A DNA stretch of 64,000 nt. Origin: Klebsiella pneumoniae. GTDB taxonomy: Bacteria > Pseudomonadota > Gammaproteobacteria > Eutrophobiales > Eutrophobiaceae. Shown one piece after another: positions 26,585 through 35,396 of the stretch (its first letter is position 1; the number at the start of each line of letters is the position of its first letter). The translations under genes and the position numbers were made by a program. The stretch lies in assembly GCA_945878555.1 (NCBI GenBank), contig CAMDWI010000001.1, forward strand, positions 124,001-188,000. Reading direction: 5' to 3'. Below the pieces are notes generated by a model. It was not told the DNA's origin and made no database searches. It worked only from the letters and a program-made list of their open reading frames with translations.

Positions 26585-26638
26585 GCAATTGTAAACAAGT
26601 GGCCAACATAACGCTGTCTTAACCGTGACCTGAAAAAA

Positions 26639-28252
26639 ATGAAAAACTTCGCGTCTGATGGTAAAACCATCATGTTTTGTCGCATGTTGTACGTTGCCGT
26701 TACTTTGGTGTTGGCCTCATGTGGAGGTGGAGGCGGTGGAAATGGGGGAGGTGGAACTCAAAGCTTTGCCGCTACTACACCCTCCTCCGACAACTGGACC
26801 GCCGGAGATTTTCTGCCGGCAAGTACGTATCAGGGCATGTGTGTCTCACCCGGACCCGGAGAACGACGTGGCACATCAACCGACGAAAATAACTTCCTGC
26901 GGTCGTTCAGCAATGACACCTATTTGTGGTATGACGAGATCGTGGATCGGAATCCAGCGTTATATACAACGTCTGCCTATTTTGATCTGTTAAAGACGAC
27001 TGCAGTTACGCCGTCCGGTAATCCCAAGGATCAATTTCATTTTTCCATTCCGACGGATGAGTGGAATGCGCAATCACAGTCCGGGGCATCGGTAGGGTAT
27101 GGAGCTCAATTCGGGATCATATCTCTGGTCCGGCCGGGGCGTCGTATTGTAGTGGCCTATACTGACCCAGGCACTCCAGCGACGGCGCCGGGCGCAAACC
27201 TCCTCAGAGGTGAATCGATAGATGCCATTGATGGCAATAATATCGGAGACGCAAACATAGATACCTATCTGGACGGATTGTATCCGGATACGGCGGGAGA
27301 AACTCATACCTTCAGGGTGACCAGCCGTACCGGCGTTACCCGCACTTTTACTATGCAATCAGCAGTCGTTACTTCTACGCCGGTCCAGAATGTTTCCACA
27401 ATAGACACCGGAACCGGCAAGGTTGGATATTTATTGTTTAATGATCATATTGCTACGGCTGAGCGAGGTCTGTTTGATGCGGTGACCCAACTGGCCGCAG
27501 CAGGCATCAACGACCTGGTCGTGGATATCCGTTATAACGGTGGCGGTTATCTTGATATCGCCAGTGAGCTTGCCTACATGATAGCTGGCAGTGCCCGTAC
27601 CGCAGGCCGTACGTTTGAGGTATTGCGCTTTAATAACAAACATCCGCTGTTTGATCCGATTACAGGTCAACCCTTGATCCCGGTGCCATTTCATAATCGC
27701 AGTCAGGGTATTGATCCTTCATTACCAGCGGGAACACTATTGCCGACGCTAAATTTGTCCCGTGTCTATCTTATAACCGGTGAGGGTACCTGTTCGGCGA
27801 GCGAATCTATTATTAACAGTCTGCGCGGGATTGATGTGGGTGTGATCCAGATTGGATCAACCACCTGTGGCAAGCCCTATGGTTTTTATCCCGAAGACAA
27901 TTGCGGTACCACGTATTTCACCATCCAGTTCCAGGGCGTGAATGCGAAGGGATTCGGTGACTATACCGATGGTTTTTCACCGGCGAATACCCGATCCAGT
28001 GTGGGCACAATAGTGGCCGGCTGTTCGGTCGCTGATGATTTTCTTCACCTGCTTGGAGATCCGTCAGAGCTGCGTCTACAGGCCGCACTCAATCTTCGCG
28101 CTAGTGGTCCAGGCAGTTGTCCGTCACCTACCGGTATCGCTTCGCCCCGGGCAATCTCGGCCGATTCCAGTTCAGTGCCCGGGCCTGTGACGGTGCAGGA
28201 AAAAGTTACCGTTCTGAAAACCGTGTGGCAACAAAACCGGATCATGAGGTGA
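26639..28252 (+). CDS. S41-family peptidase lipoprotein
   Basis: A 537-residue surface or periplasmic lipoprotein. The lipobox LASC (Cys28) is followed by a Gly-rich tether. A PDZ-like domain (about 125-230; PGANLLRGESIDAIDGN) precedes the S41 tail-specific protease domain, with VGYLLFNDHI, VVDIRYNGGGYLDIASELA and the catalytic Ser386 in GTCSASES. The general-base Lys412 is in TTCGKPYGF. Such proteases cut unfolded or C-terminal tails in the envelope. The catalytic pair is complete. Only a weak ribosome site precedes the ATG at 26639; the in-frame ATG at 26672 also leaves a proper lipoprotein signal. It is tightly linked to the small lipoprotein gene five bases downstream. Confidence 0.88.
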   Translation: MKNFASDGKTIMFCRMLYVAVTLVLASCGGGGGGNGGGGTQSFAATTPSSDNWTAGDFLPASTYQGMCVSPGPGERRGTSTDENNFLRSFSNDTYLWYDEIVDRNPALYTTSAYFDLLKTTAVTPSGNPKDQFHFSIPTDEWNAQSQSGASVGYGAQFGIISLVRPGRRIVVAYTDPGTPATAPGANLLRGESIDAIDGNNIGDANIDTYLDGLYPDTAGETHTFRVTSRTGVTRTFTMQSAVVTSTPVQNVSTIDTGTGKVGYLLFNDHIATAERGLFDAVTQLAAAGINDLVVDIRYNGGGYLDIASELAYMIAGSARTAGRTFEVLRFNNKHPLFDPITGQPLIPVPFHNRSQGIDPSLPAGTLLPTLNLSRVYLITGEGTCSASESIINSLRGIDVGVIQIGSTTCGKPYGFYPEDNCGTTYFTIQFQGVNAKGFGDYTDGFSPANTRSSVGTIVAGCSVADDFLHLLGDPSELRLQAALNLRASGPGSCPSPTGIASPRAISADSSSVPGPVTVQEKVTVLKTVWQQNRIMR

Positions 28253-28257
28253 TCTAT

Positions 28258-28626
28258 ATGCTTCGACTGGTAATGATAATGGTGTTGGCAATTTCAACGG
28301 TATCCTGTCGTTCGCGAGAATCGCAGGAAGTTCCTGCCGTGCTGACCAACCCGGAACCCGCAACATTGCTGGAAATTGAAAATGCGGTCTCCAGTGCGAC
28401 CGGAGGTGGCAAGGTAATACTGGCCGCAGATGTGCTGACAAAAACGAGCCTGCTCGTGATTGAACGTGCACGTCAGCCTGGCATTGATCGCCCGGAACTC
28501 GGCAGGGACCTCGGACGTCCTTACCACTTTCAGTTGGTGATAGCCGGTACCGAATGCAAACTGCTGGACCGCCAGACCGGCAAACACTGGCCGCTGATTC
28601 AGGCCAAGTGTATCAAGGAAGAATAG
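28258..28626 (+). CDS. Small lipoprotein of unknown function
   Basis: A 122-residue product with a short hydrophobic N-terminus and lipobox VSC (Cys17), so it is probably lipidated and periplasmic. I do not recognise the family. The mature part has no repeats; two cysteines (GTECKLL and AKCIKEE) near the end could form a disulfide. The start is supported by GAGGTGA nine bases upstream, inside the end of the S41 peptidase gene. The two genes are almost certainly one operon, so it may be a partner or inhibitor of that protease. That role is inference from position only. Confidence 0.78.
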   Translation: MLRLVMIMVLAISTVSCRSRESQEVPAVLTNPEPATLLEIENAVSSATGGGKVILAADVLTKTSLLVIERARQPGIDRPELGRDLGRPYHFQLVIAGTECKLLDRQTGKHWPLIQAKCIKEE

Positions 28627-28639
28627 AAATCAGCGATCA

Positions 28640-28691
28640 GGGGCAATTTACTTGATTCAGCTTATAGCAGGCAGATAAGTAAACTGACCCC
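28640..28691 (+). repeat. GGGGCAATTTACTT hairpin repeat, copy 2
   Basis: The stem 28640-28653 pairs with 28677-28691 with one bulge and one mismatch, around a loop starting GATTCAGCTTATAG. It starts 13 bases after the small lipoprotein stop codon and lies between convergent genes. Confidence 0.78.
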
Positions 28692-28710
28692 GAATGTCTG
28701 AATGTAATTC

Positions 28711-30624
28711 CTAGTCGACACCGATAGCATCAGTTCTTGATTTCTCGATATACCATCTCTCCGCTTCCGCAGTAAGCAGGCCATCCGCCCGGAGGGACAA
28801 TGCGACATCCGTGACACATTCCACATAACGTTCCCGCGTCAGCCTTTCGTCGGGTTTCAGGATACCTGTTTTCTCACCTTGCTTGTAACGCATAACCCAG
28901 GCCTGCTGGATGGTGGGACGTGTCATGCGTTGACCGGCGCCACCACTCATATCGACGAGATAGCCTTTTTCATTCAACGGTTCCAGCCACTCTTCCATGA
29001 ACCCCACGGGACGAGGCATGTCCTCGTTAATCTGCGGGACCAGTTCGGTCAGATAAGGAATGAACAGGGCAGGACTCGGCCCGACCGAGGTGCCGTCGGG
29101 GCGTTTCATAAACGGTCTATAGATACCACGCGGGCAGGCTGTGTCCGGTAGCTGTATCGCCGGGCCTGCAGTCTTGTCCAGATCCCACACGTCCTTCGAA
29201 TCGACGCGGATGTGCGGCGGTTCTTTACCCTTCAGCACCCAGTCTGCCAACGCCTGTTCCAGTGCGATTGCTACACCACCGATGTCGACCATGTCTCTGG
29301 CCAGTTCCGGATAATCTTCGGCGTCCGAGGCGGAGTCGCCGTGACTGACACCGGCGATTTCATAGGACTTCCAGATATCTCCAAGTCCTTTCTTGATGTT
29401 GATGCGGGCATTTTCACGTTTATAGTTGGGATAAGTCGCGGTAACCCGCTCGAACAGCTGCGGTACTGTGGAGGTGCGGCTGCCGGTATAAGCGGCGTGG
29501 ACTACCTCAATGACGGGAGACATGAACTGCCTGTGTTCTGCATCGAAGGTAAGCTGGTCAATGTCGGAGACTTGCAGCTGAAACGTACCGTGTTCATCCA
29601 CCATCTCCGACTCCCAGAAGTAGGCGCTGGCGCCGCGCCCTCCCGCGCTGTCGTCGAGGTAAAACCCGTCGAACAGTTTTTTGCCCTCGTGATCGCTGTT
29701 CATGCCCTTGGCGATCAGAAAACTGCGTCCCAGCGCGCCGCCGGCAGAATGCCCGCGGTAAAATAATGCCTCGGGCGCCTTGCCCAATTGCTCGATGACG
29801 TAATTGCGGCTGATGACCGTGTAGTCCCGCATCAGGCCCAGGTGATCATTGAAGCCCATCCCCAGTTTGCCTGGGCCGCCAAGCTCGGTGCCATCGTCCA
29901 GTGTCACCGTATTGGCAACGGCCATTGAACCTTCATCGGAGCTGGAGGAATCACGCCGGGTCCAGACCACGGCAAATCCCATGTCCATCAGCGCCCCGGC
30001 GGACTCGCTGGTCTCGGTATGACGGTTAAACTTGCCAGCCTCACGAGGTGGGAACTTTAACGGAGGAAACCGTCCGGCCCCGTGTGCCAGCACCCACATA
30101 CTGCCGTTCCAGTCAGCCGGATTCTGCGGTATCAGGATCTCGACCCCGATCTGTACCTCCTCGCTGTATTTGTAATGGCCTACGCCCGGTACGAACGGAC
30201 CCATCGTGCCCTCGGTCTGCCAGATGAAGGCATGATCGGTGAACGTGTTCGCACGGCCTTCGCCATCGGCACCGGAACCCAGCGGCGGCATGGCCTTCGG
30301 GTTAACCGGGGCAAAACCAAATACCGTCCCGCTGATACCAATCGTGACCTGGCGGTACGGTACACCATGGGCATTCTTGATTATCTTTTCGCCGACAATA
30401 CGGCATTCCTCCGGCCCCACCAGACGTTTCTCCACATCACCCGGTCCCGGGCCCACAATCATGTTGGGCCGGTTTTGCACCGGCAATTGCAACGGTGCAA
30501 AGTATAGTTCGAGGTATTTACATCCCTCCTGTGCAAGTACGTTCCCTGTAAACAGGTTGAAACTCAGAAGAGTTATACATGGCAACAGCGATGCTAATCG
30601 TAAGCTATAAAGACTAGTGTTCAT
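28711..30624 (-). CDS. Exported alpha/beta-hydrolase-domain protein (large)
   Basis: A 637-residue exported protein. The signal segment is LLPCITLLSFNLFTGNVLAQ. The central part carries MWVLAHGAGRFPP as oxyanion strand, the nucleophile elbow YRGHSAGG (Ser293) and a candidate His in AGVSHGDSAS. An N-terminal beta-rich region (about 25-160) and a C-terminal part (about 480-637) flank it. The plan resembles the large alpha/beta-hydrolase domain family often seen beside TonB receptors in proteobacteria; I cannot name a substrate. A G6 tract seven bases before the ATG at 30624 serves as ribosome site. Repeat copies 2 and 3 flank the gene on both sides. Confidence 0.8.
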   Translation of the reverse strand: MNTSLYSLRLASLLPCITLLSFNLFTGNVLAQEGCKYLELYFAPLQLPVQNRPNMIVGPGPGDVEKRLVGPEECRIVGEKIIKNAHGVPYRQVTIGISGTVFGFAPVNPKAMPPLGSGADGEGRANTFTDHAFIWQTEGTMGPFVPGVGHYKYSEEVQIGVEILIPQNPADWNGSMWVLAHGAGRFPPLKFPPREAGKFNRHTETSESAGALMDMGFAVVWTRRDSSSSDEGSMAVANTVTLDDGTELGGPGKLGMGFNDHLGLMRDYTVISRNYVIEQLGKAPEALFYRGHSAGGALGRSFLIAKGMNSDHEGKKLFDGFYLDDSAGGRGASAYFWESEMVDEHGTFQLQVSDIDQLTFDAEHRQFMSPVIEVVHAAYTGSRTSTVPQLFERVTATYPNYKRENARINIKKGLGDIWKSYEIAGVSHGDSASDAEDYPELARDMVDIGGVAIALEQALADWVLKGKEPPHIRVDSKDVWDLDKTAGPAIQLPDTACPRGIYRPFMKRPDGTSVGPSPALFIPYLTELVPQINEDMPRPVGFMEEWLEPLNEKGYLVDMSGGAGQRMTRPTIQQAWVMRYKQGEKTGILKPDERLTRERYVECVTDVALSLRADGLLTAEAERWYIEKSRTDAIGVD

Positions 30625-30660
30625 TCACAGGCCCCCCTTATGAATTGATTATTGATTAAA

Positions 30661-30714
30661 GGAACGTTTTACTTGCTCCAGATTACAGCAGAAAGATTAG
30701 TAAACAGTCCCCCC
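30661..30714 (+). repeat. GGAACGTTTTACTT hairpin repeat, copy 3 (diverged)
   Basis: A more decayed copy. The left end 30661-30674 and right end 30699-30714 (AGTAAACAGTCCCC) still pair imperfectly, and the loop GCTCCAGATTACAGCAG resembles that of copies 1 and 2. It ends 7 bases from the fumarase stop codon. Confidence 0.65.
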
Positions 30715-30720
30715 ATTTAT

Positions 30721-32238
30721 TTACTTCGCCTTCCTGTTCAAAATAATACCCTTCCATTCCGCCGGTCCACTCTTGTGTATCGAGTTACCCTCGGAGTCGA
30801 CCGCGACCGTTACCGGCATGTCCTTGATTTCAAATTCATAGATCGCCTCCATTCCGAGATCGGCAAACGCGACCGTGCGTGCGCCAGTGATCGCCTTCGA
30901 GATCAGATAGGCCGCGCCACCAACAGCGATCAGATAGACCGCCTTGTGGTTCTTGATCACCTCGATGGCGGCGGGGCCGCGTTCGGCCTTGCCGATCATG
31001 CCGATGAGGCCGGTCTTCGACAGCATCATCTCGGTGAACTTGTCCATGCGTGTTGAGGTAGTTGGACCAGCGGGACCGACGACTTCGTTGCCGACCGGAT
31101 CAACCGGGCCGACGTAATAGATGAAGCGGTTGGTGAAATCAACGCCGACCGGCAGGCCTTCGCCTTTCGCATACAGGTCAGCGATACGCTTGTGGGCGGC
31201 ATCGCGGCCGGTCAGCATCTTGCCGGACAGCAGCAGTGTGTCGCCGGCCCGCCAGTTGCGTGTCTCTTCGGTGGTCACCGTATCAAGATTGACCGAGCGT
31301 GTGTTCGCACCGGCTTGACGGGTGATCTCGGGCCAGTCTTCCAGGCGCGGTGGCGTTTGTAATGCCGGGCCGCTGCCGTCCAGTGTGAAATGGGCGTGAC
31401 GTGTTGCTGCACAATTCGGGATCATCGCGACCGGCAACGAGGCGGCATGAGTCGGGTAGTCAAGAATCTTCACATCAAGCACGGTCGTCAGACCACCGAG
31501 GCCCTGCGCGCCGATGCCGAGGTCGTTTACCTTTTCATACAGTTCCAGCCGCAGTTCCTCAATGCGGTTCTGAGGGCCGCGTTGCTTCAGGTCCTGGATA
31601 TCGATAGGAGCGAGCAGTGATTCCTTCGCCATCAGCAAGGCCTTCTCGGCGGTGCCGCCGATACCGATACCGAGTATGCCGGGTGGACACCAGCCAGCGC
31701 CCATCGTCGGGACGGTGTTCAGGATCCAGCCGACCAGGTCGTCGCTCGGGTTTAACATGGTGAATTTCGATTTGTTCTCCGAACCACCGCCCTTGGCGGC
31801 GACGTTCACATGGACCTCGTCTCCAGCGACCATGTCGAAATGGATAACGGCCGGGGTGTTGTCACCGGTGTTCTTGCGGCGACCGGCCGGGTCGGAGACG
31901 ATCGAGGCGCGCAGCACGTTGTCCGGATGTGTATAGGCGCGGCGTACACCTTCATTCACCATCGCCTTGATGTCGATGTCCGTGTCCCACTTTACATCCA
32001 TGCCGATTTCAAGAAACACGGTGACGATACCGGTGTCCTGACAGATCGGGCGGTGGCCCTGGGCACACATGCGTGAGTTGATCAGGATCTGTGCGAGCGC
32101 ATCTTTTGCCGGTGGCGATTCTTCTTTCTGCCAGGCCTGGTGTACCGCCTGGATAAAATCAAGCGGGTGGTAGTAGGAGATGTATTGCAGTGCATCTGCA
32201 ATGCTGGCTATGAAGTCTTCTTTTTTAATAATCGACAT
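30721..32238 (-). CDS. fumA: Class I fumarate hydratase (candidate mesaconase)
   Basis: A 505-residue iron-sulfur fumarase that interconverts fumarate and malate in the cytoplasm. Cluster cysteines are visible in CAQGHRPICQDTG (Cys66), GWCPPG and PNCAATRH. The N-terminal alpha domain and C-terminal beta domain (VDFTNRFIYYVGPVDPVG, VGPAGPTTSTRMDKF) are joined in one chain, as in FumA/FumB. Class I enzymes can also hydrate mesaconate to citramalate. Because the gene sits next to an MmgE/PrpD gene and a C5-dicarboxylate block, mesaconase activity is a reasonable second role (inference). The ATG at 32238 begins the conserved N-terminus. The MmgE/PrpD gene lies 34 bases upstream on the same strand, so they are probably one operon. 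Confidence 0.93.
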   Translation of the reverse strand: MSIIKKEDFIASIADALQYISYYHPLDFIQAVHQAWQKEESPPAKDALAQILINSRMCAQGHRPICQDTGIVTVFLEIGMDVKWDTDIDIKAMVNEGVRRAYTHPDNVLRASIVSDPAGRRKNTGDNTPAVIHFDMVAGDEVHVNVAAKGGGSENKSKFTMLNPSDDLVGWILNTVPTMGAGWCPPGILGIGIGGTAEKALLMAKESLLAPIDIQDLKQRGPQNRIEELRLELYEKVNDLGIGAQGLGGLTTVLDVKILDYPTHAASLPVAMIPNCAATRHAHFTLDGSGPALQTPPRLEDWPEITRQAGANTRSVNLDTVTTEETRNWRAGDTLLLSGKMLTGRDAAHKRIADLYAKGEGLPVGVDFTNRFIYYVGPVDPVGNEVVGPAGPTTSTRMDKFTEMMLSKTGLIGMIGKAERGPAAIEVIKNHKAVYLIAVGGAAYLISKAITGARTVAFADLGMEAIYEFEIKDMPVTVAVDSEGNSIHKSGPAEWKGIILNRKAK

Positions 32239-32272
32239 GGTGGTTACCGCCTGACAGTTTCAGATTGATAGA

Positions 32273-33601
32273 TTAGATTTTGATTTCCAGTAGTTCGCTG
32301 ATGCCCGCCACCTGTGTCTCGTTGTGCAGATTGAGTATGTAGTTGATCAATCTGTCCTTGGCAGGTGGTGCCACACCCGCATAGTCGAGCAGTGTGTGTG
32401 CCTTGGAGACCATCTCGGCCTCAGTTAGCGCGAGGTCCGGGTCACCCTTGCAATGGCTACGGGCGGCTCGCAGCGTTTGCCCCTGATTCGTAATCACCTC
32501 GACCTCGCAGCCCCAACTGGACGGATAGGCCGCATCGATCTCCGGGGACAACTCCACCCGGACGCGGCCACCGAGCGAGGCAGACTGATCACGCGCCGTG
32601 TCCGAGAACGAATCAAAGTCTATCGCCCCGGTGTTCAGCGCAGTCGTCACACTGTGTTGCAGAGAAAACTTTGCCTCGTATTCGCTGGTCGGTTGCGGAC
32701 GGTCACACACGTCCAGCGCCGACTGATAGGTGCGGATAATGACCTCATGTACTGGGGCGTTCAGTTGTGCGGATAATTCCAGAGCCGCATCGATTACCGG
32801 ATGGGTATGGCGACAACTTGGCCACGGTTTGATCGAGGTGAGCGTCAGCTCCCAGGGTGCGTCGGGTGTTTCGGTGATCGCGGCCGGGTTCGCATCCGGG
32901 CCGGCCGCACGGAACAGGCCCTGTTTGCCCTCCAGGATCTGGCCGGGACCGGAAAAGCCCAGTCTGGCGAGGTCTGCGGCGAGTATACCGGCCTCGGCGG
33001 CCCGCCCTGCGTGCAGATGTTTGCTCATACCACCGGAGTTCATGAATTCCCACAGGCCGGCCGACTGCGTCCCGGCATTGCCGAGCGCCCATACCCTTTG
33101 TTCCGGTGACAGCTTCAGCAGCGATGCGGCAGCCATCGCCGAACCAAACGGTCCGCAGGTGGCCGTGCTGTGCCAGACCTTGTAATGCGCGCGGCCTATT
33201 GCATTGCCGACGCGACACATCGCCTCGTAACCTTGTAATACAGCGACCAGCACGTCCTTGCCGGACAGCTGATGATGTGAGGCGATCGCGAGCGCGGCTG
33301 GAACAACGACACAGCCAGGATGGGTGACAGACCGTTTGTGCAGATCATCCATCTCCAGCGTATGCACGAGCGCACCGCCGAGAAAGGCCTGTTGTCCCGG
33401 TGTCGTGGCCGGTGTTGTGCGCGCCCACTCAAGCATGATCCGGCCAATATCGGTGCGGGTGGCGGCGATCGCATTGACCACTGCATCGAGGATGAAATAC
33501 GTGCAGGCCCGGAAATCCTCGTTTATAATTTCCTTGCGCTGTATCAGTTCAACCAGCTGCCCGGTTAAACTTTGTTCAGATTTGTGATTAGCGGTACTCA
33601 T
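32273..33601 (-). CDS. MmgE/PrpD family protein
   Basis: A 442-residue member of the MmgE/PrpD fold, which includes 2-methylcitrate dehydratase, cis-aconitate decarboxylase and iminodisuccinate epimerase. Visible hallmarks are the helical N-terminal domain with ALVHTLEMDDLHKRSVTHPG and VVVPAALAIA, the central STATCGPFGSAMAAASLL segment and SIKPWPSCRHTHPVIDAAL in the lid domain. The exact reaction cannot be read from sequence. From memory, the known Pseudomonas itaconate locus also contains an MmgE/PrpD gene, which supports a role with C5/C6 di- or tricarboxylates. The ATG at 33601 is preferred over a TTG nine bases earlier. It is the first gene of the leftward pair with fumarase. Confidence 0.88.
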   Translation of the reverse strand: MSTANHKSEQSLTGQLVELIQRKEIINEDFRACTYFILDAVVNAIAATRTDIGRIMLEWARTTPATTPGQQAFLGGALVHTLEMDDLHKRSVTHPGCVVVPAALAIASHHQLSGKDVLVAVLQGYEAMCRVGNAIGRAHYKVWHSTATCGPFGSAMAAASLLKLSPEQRVWALGNAGTQSAGLWEFMNSGGMSKHLHAGRAAEAGILAADLARLGFSGPGQILEGKQGLFRAAGPDANPAAITETPDAPWELTLTSIKPWPSCRHTHPVIDAALELSAQLNAPVHEVIIRTYQSALDVCDRPQPTSEYEAKFSLQHSVTTALNTGAIDFDSFSDTARDQSASLGGRVRVELSPEIDAAYPSSWGCEVEVITNQGQTLRAARSHCKGDPDLALTEAEMVSKAHTLLDYAGVAPPAKDRLINYILNLHNETQVAGISELLEIKI

Positions 33602-33685
33602 CCGGTCCAACTCTCGTGTGCCTCATAAACTACGCGTGCAGATAAAAAATTTTACCCTATATAAGCGATGATTGTGAGGTAAATA

Positions 33686-34435
33686 ATGAAAATTGTTGTC
33701 CCCGTTAAACGTACGATAGACCCGAACGTCAAGGTCCGCCTCCGCCAGGACGGGACCGGTGTCGAGTTGCGGAACGTCAAGATGGGGATGAACCCGTTCT
33801 GCGAGATCGCGGTGGAGGAAGCGCTGCGCCTGAAGGAAGCAGGACGGGCCAGTGAGGTCATCGTCATCACGGTCGGCCCGGCCAGCGCGGAGGATGTGCT
33901 GCGGCATGGCCTCGGTATGGGTGCTGATCGGGCCATCCTGCTGGAAACCTCCGCCGACATGCAGCCGCTGGCGATCGCCGGCCTGTTAAAGACCGTCATA
34001 GTGCGTGAGTCGCCCGGGCTGGTCATCCTCGGCAAGCAGTCGATAGACGAGGACAATAACCAGACCGGCCAGATGCTGGCAGCCTTGCTCGGCTGGCCGC
34101 AGGGCACCTACGCCTCGAAGCTGACGCTGGAAGAAACCAGGATCATTGTCACCCGCGAGGTGGATAGCGGACTTGAGCGTCTCGCCCTGACCTTGCCTGC
34201 TGTGATCACAACCGACCTGCGCCTGAACCAGCCGCGTTACCTGAAGTTGCCCAACATCATGAAGGCCAAAAAAATGCCGGTGGAAAAACTGGCTGCGGAT
34301 AAACTGGGCGTGGATATCCGCCCCAGACAGGTGGTGCTGTCGCTGGCCGAACCTGCAAAACGCAGCGGATGCGTACGGGTGCAGTCGGTCACCGAGCTGG
34401 TCGATAAATTACATAATGTCGCGAGGGTAATCTGA
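33686..34435 (+). CDS. etfB: Electron transfer flavoprotein beta subunit
   Basis: A 249-residue ETF beta subunit that binds AMP and, with EtfA, carries electrons from acyl-CoA dehydrogenases to ETF-quinone oxidoreductase. The start MKIVVPVKRTIDPNVKVR, the block NPFCEIAVEEALRLKE, the GKQSIDEDNNQTGQMLAALL loop and the recognition-loop-like LKLPNIMKAKKMP are diagnostic. The ATG has a GAGGT ribosome site. It is one base upstream of etfA, so the two are cotranscribed, and divergent from the MmgE/PrpD gene. Confidence 0.96.
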   Translation: MKIVVPVKRTIDPNVKVRLRQDGTGVELRNVKMGMNPFCEIAVEEALRLKEAGRASEVIVITVGPASAEDVLRHGLGMGADRAILLETSADMQPLAIAGLLKTVIVRESPGLVILGKQSIDEDNNQTGQMLAALLGWPQGTYASKLTLEETRIIVTREVDSGLERLALTLPAVITTDLRLNQPRYLKLPNIMKAKKMPVEKLAADKLGVDIRPRQVVLSLAEPAKRSGCVRVQSVTELVDKLHNVARVI

Positions 34436-34436
34436 G

Positions 34437-35381
34437 ATGAGTATCCTCGTCATTGCCGAGCACGACAACCAGACGCTGTCCGCCGCGGTATTACCGGTCA
34501 TCACCGCCGCCAGTCGTCTGGGTGGAGATATTACGCTGCTGGTGGCCGGTCATCAGTGCCAGGCCGTGGCCGAGGCAGGCAGTCGGCTTGCCGGGGTGAC
34601 GCGTGTGTGTACCGTCGATGCGGCGCATTACGCAGACGGCCTCGCCGAGGAACTGACCCCCTGGGTACTGCAACAGGTGTCGGCAGAAATCCGGTACGTG
34701 CTGGCACCCGCCACCACATTTGGCAAGAACCTGATGCCACGGGTGGCCGCCCTGCTTGATGTGGCGCAGATCTCCGATATCGTCAGCATCCGGAGTGCCG
34801 ATACGTTTGTCCGACCGCTGTATGCAGGTAATGTACTGGCGACGGTGCAGAGCAGTGATCCTGTCAAGGTGATCACTGTGCGTACAACCGCATTCGACCC
34901 GGCCGCTGCGAGCGCCACACCGGCACCCGTGGAAACACGTACCGCAACAGCGGCGGTTGGTTTGTCTGTACTGCTTGAACGCGAGTCGGGCAAATCGGAC
35001 CGACCGGATCTGGGTACGGCGCGTGTGGTGATTTCGGGTGGGCGTGGGTTTGGTACCGCAGAAAACTTCCGCATGCTGGAGTCGCTTGCCGACAAACTGG
35101 GTGCTGCCATCGGTGCCTCGCGTGCGGCGGTTGATGCCGGTTTTGTGTCGAATGATCACCAGGTCGGACAGACCGGCCGGATCGTCGCGCCGGAGTTATA
35201 TATCGCGGTGGGGATCTCCGGTGCAATTCAACATCTGGCCGGGATGAAGGACAGCAAGGTGATCGTGGCGATCAACAAGGATGCGGATGCGCCGATATTC
35301 GAGATGGCAGATTACGGACTGGTCGCGGATTTGTTTACGGCGTTGCCTGAATTTGCCAGCGCGCTGGATCAACTGCAATAG
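34437..35381 (+). CDS. etfA: Electron transfer flavoprotein alpha subunit
   Basis: A 314-residue ETF alpha subunit carrying FAD. The first domain opens with MSILVIAEHDNQTLSA. The FAD domain has the signature RVVISGGRGFGTAENF, then GAAIGASRAAVDAGF and the QVGQTGRIVAPELYIAVGISG block, ending with KDADAPIFEMADYGLVADL. All match standard housekeeping ETF. It starts one base after the etfB stop and therefore is translationally linked. Its presence beside the ETF-quinone oxidoreductase and an acyl-CoA dehydrogenase gene gives a complete path of electrons to ubiquinone within 7 kb. Confidence 0.96.
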   Translation: MSILVIAEHDNQTLSAAVLPVITAASRLGGDITLLVAGHQCQAVAEAGSRLAGVTRVCTVDAAHYADGLAEELTPWVLQQVSAEIRYVLAPATTFGKNLMPRVAALLDVAQISDIVSIRSADTFVRPLYAGNVLATVQSSDPVKVITVRTTAFDPAAASATPAPVETRTATAAVGLSVLLERESGKSDRPDLGTARVVISGGRGFGTAENFRMLESLADKLGAAIGASRAAVDAGFVSNDHQVGQTGRIVAPELYIAVGISGAIQHLAGMKDSKVIVAINKDADAPIFEMADYGLVADLFTALPEFASALDQLQ

Positions 35382-35396
35382 CGTACCTGCATATCC

